Shown one piece after another: positions 5,714 to 8,828 of a stretch of DNA of 8,828 nt; position 1 is the first letter of the stretch; each line of letters opens with the position of its first letter. Both the position numbers and the translations under genes were made by a program. The DNA lies in NCBI GenBank assembly GCA_913055925.1, contig CAJXLH010000100.1:1-8828 (forward strand), given 5' to 3'. The notes under the pieces are model-generated. The model searched no databases and had not been told where the DNA came from. It saw nothing but the letters and a program-made list of their open reading frames with translations. The DNA comes from an uncultured Maritalea sp. GTDB taxonomy: Bacteria; Pseudomonadota; Alphaproteobacteria; Rhizobiales; Devosiaceae.

Positions 5714-8139
5714 TGTTCGCTGCACCAATGCCGCCACATTTCGCGGTAAGCGCCTTCCATCCGTTCAACAAATGCCTTTTCGTCCATGAGCGGGCTCGCC
5801 TTCATCTTGTCCCGCATGGTGCGCCGGATTTCTGCTAACGCCGGAATGTCACTCGCAAGTTTAACCGCAATATCGACATATTCTTCTTCCGAATGGGCGA
5901 CCCAATCGTCAAAGCCGCCGCCGCGCAATATCGCGCCGCCAAGGGTGCCAACACTCGCGCGATTGTACAGTGTGACATACGGGTTGCCCATAAAAAGGTG
6001 TTCAAACAACGTTGTGCCAGAGTTATGCGGGAAACAATCAAGCGCAATATCAATCTCGCGCAATGTATTCCACGGAGGCGTGCTGAAACCCATAATCAAT
6101 CGATCGCGATCAATGCCATGTTCTGCAAACCGTGCCGCCAACCGATCGCACATGAGTTCAGTACTGAAGTTTCTGCTGTCGAAACGAATTTTAGCATCCG
6201 GAACACGTTTCAGGATCTCGGCCCAAGTACGAATAGTCGGGTCGTTCAGTCGAACCGTTCGCGACAAAGTACAGAATGTCACATAGCCATTCTTGAGCGC
6301 GGGTAGTTCAGAAACATCTCCCATGTCATCGCGCGGTCGGTAAACAACGGATGGACCATCTAAACGCCAAACTTCTTTCTCACCAAAGAGATGATCTTGA
6401 TCCTCAGGGGTGACGTTGTGGTCACCAACATAGTAGTCAATTGTCGGCATGCCGGTCGTATAACCAAAATCGAGCCAGTGCAGCGCAACTGGTGCTGGTT
6501 TGCGGGCGAACACGCCCAGCCGGTTGTTTTTGGTATGACCTGCGATATCAACTAAAATGTCGATTTTGTCTTCGCGTATTTTATTGGCTAATTGTTCATC
6601 GCTCAACGACCGCGTCATTACGAAGTGGTCACAATTGCTGCGATATTGAGCCGTGTATTCATCTGACTTTGCAATATCTGCGTAAGCAAAAACTTCGAAC
6701 TCTTGGTGCGACGCATTATCAAACAGTGGCATCAAGTGATACGAAACGGCATGTCTGTAAAAAGTCGGTGCAACGTAGCCGACACGCAATCGTTTATCCG
6801 GTTCGACAACATTCAAATGGGGTTTTCGTTGGTCCGACAACGGTTCGCAATATGTGGTATTGAACCACTCATATTGTTTAAAAATGTCTTCGCCGGTTCT
6901 ATTAAAATCATAGTTGGCGCTAAACAGCATGTTCGATACTGCTTCTTGGAAAGACGGTTTTAGTTCAATTGCTGTGTCGAAGTAGGATTGCGCTTGTGCA
7001 AACTCGCCCATTTCTTGCTTGAGAACAGCCAAGCTGTTGTATGTCTGATGAAGCTTGTCATTCAGCGATAATGCTTTTTCGTAGGAAGACTGCGCCAACA
7101 ACAAGTCGCCAGAGCGTATATATGCGTTCCCCAAATTTGAGTGCATCAGTGCTGAACGAGGTGCGATTTCGATGGCTTTGTTGAAGCTTACAGCTGCTGC
7201 TTTGGCTCTGCCCATGGCGAGCAGAGTTACGCCATGGTCATTGTGGGCATGGGCAAAATCAGGCTTCAGTGCGATGGCGCCTTCGTAACATGCCAAAGCC
7301 TCATCAGAGTGACCGATTTCAGCTAGCGAGAGGCCAAGTTCATAATACCCTTCAGCAGAATTTGGTTCGAGCTCTATGACCTTTTGCAGCGGCGCGATCG
7401 ACTCCGCTGCATTTCCATTATCGCGCAACGCCTTGCCATAGTTTGAATATGCGGCGGCAAAACTTGGATCTGCCTCCGTAATTTGTTGGTAAATTGTGAT
7501 GGCTTGATCGAGCTTTTCCGCCGTTTGAAGACAACGTGCCAAATTGTATCTTAGGATCAAAAGCTCAGGAGCAATTGCGATTGCTTTTTCATAGGCCTTT
7601 ATCGCCTGATCACTATCACCATTTTCTTCGTATGTATTTCCCAAATTGTTATAAGCACCTGCGAAATTTGGGTTCAGCTGAATGGCGCGTTTAAAGTGGG
7701 AAATGGCCGTAGATAAATTGCCGGCTTGCTTAAATACTAAACCAAGACCATTGTGGGCATCGACAAGCTGCGGATCAAAATTTAATGCAGCCTTGTACGC
7801 GTGCTGCGCCTTGGCCAAATCGCCCGTTTCACGCGCAACGACACCAACCATATTATGGAAATTCGCATTTTGTGGTGCAAACGAAACCGCTCGCTCCAAA
7901 AACGCCAACGCCAGATCATGCCGGCCTAGCTGATGCGCAAGCGTACCCATTAAGTGGTTTGCTTCAGCATTTTCTGGATCAATCTGCAAAATCTGCTTGT
8001 AGATCTGCTCTGCAGTTGCATGGTCGCCCTGCTGTTGTGCGGCGATGCCTTTTTGCAAGGCCTCAATATGCTGCACGCTGGAAGCAGAAACACCTTTTTG
8101 CGCCAATTTCTTTTGTTGCCGTCGTTGCGCTCGGTTCAT
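5710..8139 (-). CDS. TPR protein with GT41 (O-GlcNAc transferase/SPINDLY-like) domain
   Basis: This 809-residue soluble protein starts with a basic segment (MNRAQRRQQKKLAQKG). It then has eleven tetratricopeptide repeats of exactly 34 residues with no gaps (26-399) and a GT41 catalytic region (about 450-809). Matches to human OGT include GYVAPTFYRHAVSYHL with H463 at the position of OGT H498, DIAGHTKNNRL (531-541), DIALDCFPHNSGTT (697-710) and a collinear C-terminal AVKLASD...MRDKMKASPLMD segment. The phosphate-binding lysine of OGT (K842) aligns with R630 in LSRTVRLND. Family members transfer GlcNAc or fucose to Ser/Thr of proteins, with the TPR superhelix choosing targets. Here it heads an operon for an unusual CDP-sugar, so it may glycosylate a surface protein or glycan, but donor and acceptor are unknown. 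ATG 8139 was preferred. ATG 8154 and TTG 8169 are in frame. It overlaps rfbF by 4 bases. Confidence 0.93.
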   Translation of the reverse strand: MNRAQRRQQKKLAQKGVSASSVQHIEALQKGIAAQQQGDHATAEQIYKQILQIDPENAEANHLMGTLAHQLGRHDLALAFLERAVSFAPQNANFHNMVGVVARETGDLAKAQHAYKAALNFDPQLVDAHNGLGLVFKQAGNLSTAISHFKRAIQLNPNFAGAYNNLGNTYEENGDSDQAIKAYEKAIAIAPELLILRYNLARCLQTAEKLDQAITIYQQITEADPSFAAAYSNYGKALRDNGNAAESIAPLQKVIELEPNSAEGYYELGLSLAEIGHSDEALACYEGAIALKPDFAHAHNDHGVTLLAMGRAKAAAVSFNKAIEIAPRSALMHSNLGNAYIRSGDLLLAQSSYEKALSLNDKLHQTYNSLAVLKQEMGEFAQAQSYFDTAIELKPSFQEAVSNMLFSANYDFNRTGEDIFKQYEWFNTTYCEPLSDQRKPHLNVVEPDKRLRVGYVAPTFYRHAVSYHLMPLFDNASHQEFEVFAYADIAKSDEYTAQYRSNCDHFVMTRSLSDEQLANKIREDKIDILVDIAGHTKNNRLGVFARKPAPVALHWLDFGYTTGMPTIDYYVGDHNVTPEDQDHLFGEKEVWRLDGPSVVYRPRDDMGDVSELPALKNGYVTFCTLSRTVRLNDPTIRTWAEILKRVPDAKIRFDSRNFSTELMCDRLAARFAEHGIDRDRLIMGFSTPPWNTLREIDIALDCFPHNSGTTLFEHLFMGNPYVTLYNRASVGTLGGAILRGGGFDDWVAHSEEEYVDIAVKLASDIPALAEIRRTMRDKMKASPLMDEKAFVERMEGAYREMWRHWCSEQ

Positions 8140-8398
8140 TGCAGGTCCGCACATATAAAATAGAATCAATATTCACTTGCATGGTAACACCCAGCGCTGG
8201 AAAAGCGATGTTTTGGGTTCTGGCCTGTTGCAGATAATTGTTTTGGTGCACATGCAATAGAGTTGGCGGCGTAAGTTTTATGGCGGACAAAACCCACGCG
8301 AAGTAAATTGTGTTCAATTGCCGCCACGCAACGGCAATAGTTGGTGTCGCAAGTACCCGTTATTGGCCAAAAATCTGTTCAATTTTGCTTTAATGCCT

Positions 8399-8426
8399 TT
8401 GACAATTGCAATTTTACAAATAGCTT
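8399..8426 (+). promoter_or_regulatory. Candidate sigma-70-type promoter for the PfkB kinase gene
   Basis: TTGACA at 8399-8404 is a perfect -35 consensus. Sixteen bases later TAGCTT (8421-8426) keeps the most conserved T, A and final T of the -10 box. This would start transcription near 8433, about 20 bases before the ATG. A palindrome AATTGCAATT (8404-8413) fills the first part of the spacer. The weak -10 lowers confidence. Confidence 0.45.
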
Positions 8427-8428
8427 TA

Positions 8429-8443
8429 CCCTCGAGTCGAGGG
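8429..8443. promoter_or_regulatory. 15-base inverted repeat over the ribosome binding site of the kinase gene
   Basis: CCCTCGA and TCGAGGG flank a single central G, a perfect inverted repeat just downstream of the candidate -10 box. It contains the GAGGG Shine-Dalgarno (8439-8443), nine bases before the ATG. It could be a repressor operator, or in RNA a five-pair stem (CCCTC/GAGGG) with a five-base loop that hides the ribosome binding site. Both roles are inference from the symmetry and position. Confidence 0.45.
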
Positions 8444-8452
8444 AATAACTAA

Positions 8453-8828
8453 ATGGCGACACCACCGCTACTGGTGCTGGGCAACGTAAACCTAGAATTA
8501 ATCTTGGGCACGTTGGACAAATGGCCGGATTTCGAAAGCGAAACCATAATGTCAACGTCGAACCTGCGTGCCGGTGGTGCTGCGGGCAATACGGCATTGG
8601 CGCTTTCGGGTTTGAGCGTTGAGCATCGTCTTATCGCTGCTATTGGCAATGATGGGTTGGGCAACTGGTTGAAGAACGAGTTTCAACCCTCAACGACCAC
8701 TTGGTCTGTCGTACCGGCAGCAACGGCTGTGTCCGTTTCTGTGCTTCACGATGATGGGCGGGTGTTCTTGACATCAGAAGGGCACCTGGCTGCGGCGACC
8801 GTTGACACGATGCTTGATGGCATCCCAC
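8453..8828 (+). CDS. PfkB-family carbohydrate kinase, N-terminal part (cut by right window edge)
   Basis: From ATG 8453 the frame stays open to the window end, giving 125 residues. The start is supported by GAGGG nine bases upstream. The protein begins MATPPLLVLGNVNLELI, the first strand of a ribokinase-like fold. It then has the family's first signature region, LRAGGAAGNTALALSGLSV (about 38-56), followed by LIAAIGNDGLGNWL (60-73), which corresponds to the usual 'iG.D..G..l' segment of PfkB kinases. The ATP-binding and catalytic aspartate motifs lie beyond the window. Members phosphorylate sugars or nucleosides, and the N-terminal part does not identify which. The gene is divergent from the CDP-sugar operon and may be unrelated, or may feed a sugar phosphate into metabolism. 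Confidence 0.85.
   Translation, partial: MATPPLLVLGNVNLELILGTLDKWPDFESETIMSTSNLRAGGAAGNTALALSGLSVEHRLIAAIGNDGLGNWLKNEFQPSTTTWSVVPAATAVSVSVLHDDGRVFLTSEGHLAAATVDTMLDGIP

Larger units (their letters stand above)
8140..8452. other. Divergent intergenic region, no convincing gene
   Basis: This stretch separates the minus-strand operon from the plus-strand kinase gene and should hold both promoters. Short minus-strand frames cross it, but none has a plausible start or composition. It is AT-rich near both ends. It contains a 10-base palindrome CCAGCGCTGG (8191-8200), a TTGGCCAA palindrome (8363-8370), TGTTCAATT twice (8311-8319 and 8376-8384), GCAATAG twice (8254-8260 and 8334-8340), and TGGCGGC with its inverse (8264-8270 and 8320-8326). 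An AT-rich minus-strand run at 8152-8160 (TTTTATATG) could be part of an operon promoter, but I cannot place a convincing -35 for it. Confidence 0.6.

Noticed and set aside
5786..6306. Two overlapping plus-strand frames (166 and 137 residues)
   Set aside because: Both are antisense shadows of the conserved GT41 catalytic domain.
8063..8317. Minus-strand frame of 84 residues across the intergenic region
   Set aside because: It overlaps the first part of the TPR gene in another frame, has no ribosome binding site and reads as non-protein-like composition.
8379..8664. Minus-strand frames opposite the right-hand gene
   Set aside because: The plus-strand frame there has PfkB motifs and a good ribosome binding site, so the minus frames are shadows.
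1..8828. CRISPR arrays, insertion sequences, tRNA or rRNA genes
   Set aside because: No regularly spaced repeats, transposase motifs, terminal inverted repeats or RNA gene signatures were seen on either strand.

Overview
This window looks like part of a polysaccharide or glycoconjugate biosynthesis locus from a Gram-negative bacterium, probably an alphaproteobacterium. That assignment rests on the style of the glycosyltransferase-41 protein, a base composition near 50% GC by eye, and no ribosomal or tRNA marker, so it is tentative. Seven complete genes and the first 31 codons of an eighth lie on the minus strand and read right to left as one tightly packed unit. A divergent plus-strand gene, cut by the right edge, begins a PfkB-type sugar kinase.

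In transcription order the minus-strand genes are: a TPR protein with a C-terminal O-GlcNAc-transferase-like (GT41/SPINDLY) domain (8139-5710); glucose-1-phosphate cytidylyltransferase rfbF (5713-4940); CDP-glucose 4,6-dehydratase rfbG (4932-3862); an RmlC-like sugar epimerase (3872-3315); a three-domain sugar C-methyltransferase (3318-2098); a DegT/DnrJ/EryC1 aminotransferase (2041-908); a sugar N-formyltransferase-like protein (906-97); and an unrecognised gene starting at 95. Two junctions are 4-base ATGA overlaps, one is an 11-base overlap and three gaps are 7 bases or less. The only wider gap is 56 bases, before the aminotransferase. No terminator is visible inside the run.

Taken together, the enzymes suggest this route: glucose-1-phosphate to CDP-glucose (RfbF), to CDP-4-keto-6-deoxyglucose (RfbG), epimerisation and C-methylation next to the keto group, transamination of the keto carbon, and N-formylation of the new amine. 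The predicted product is a CDP-linked, probably branched, formamido-dideoxyhexose. RfbF and RfbG are firm assignments. The later steps and their order are inferred from family chemistry. The first gene of the run encodes a possible protein glycosyltransferase that may use this or another sugar.

The 313-base divergent intergenic region (8140-8452) contains no convincing gene. It has a candidate promoter for the kinase gene, a 15-base inverted repeat covering that gene's ribosome binding site, and several shorter palindromes and repeated words.
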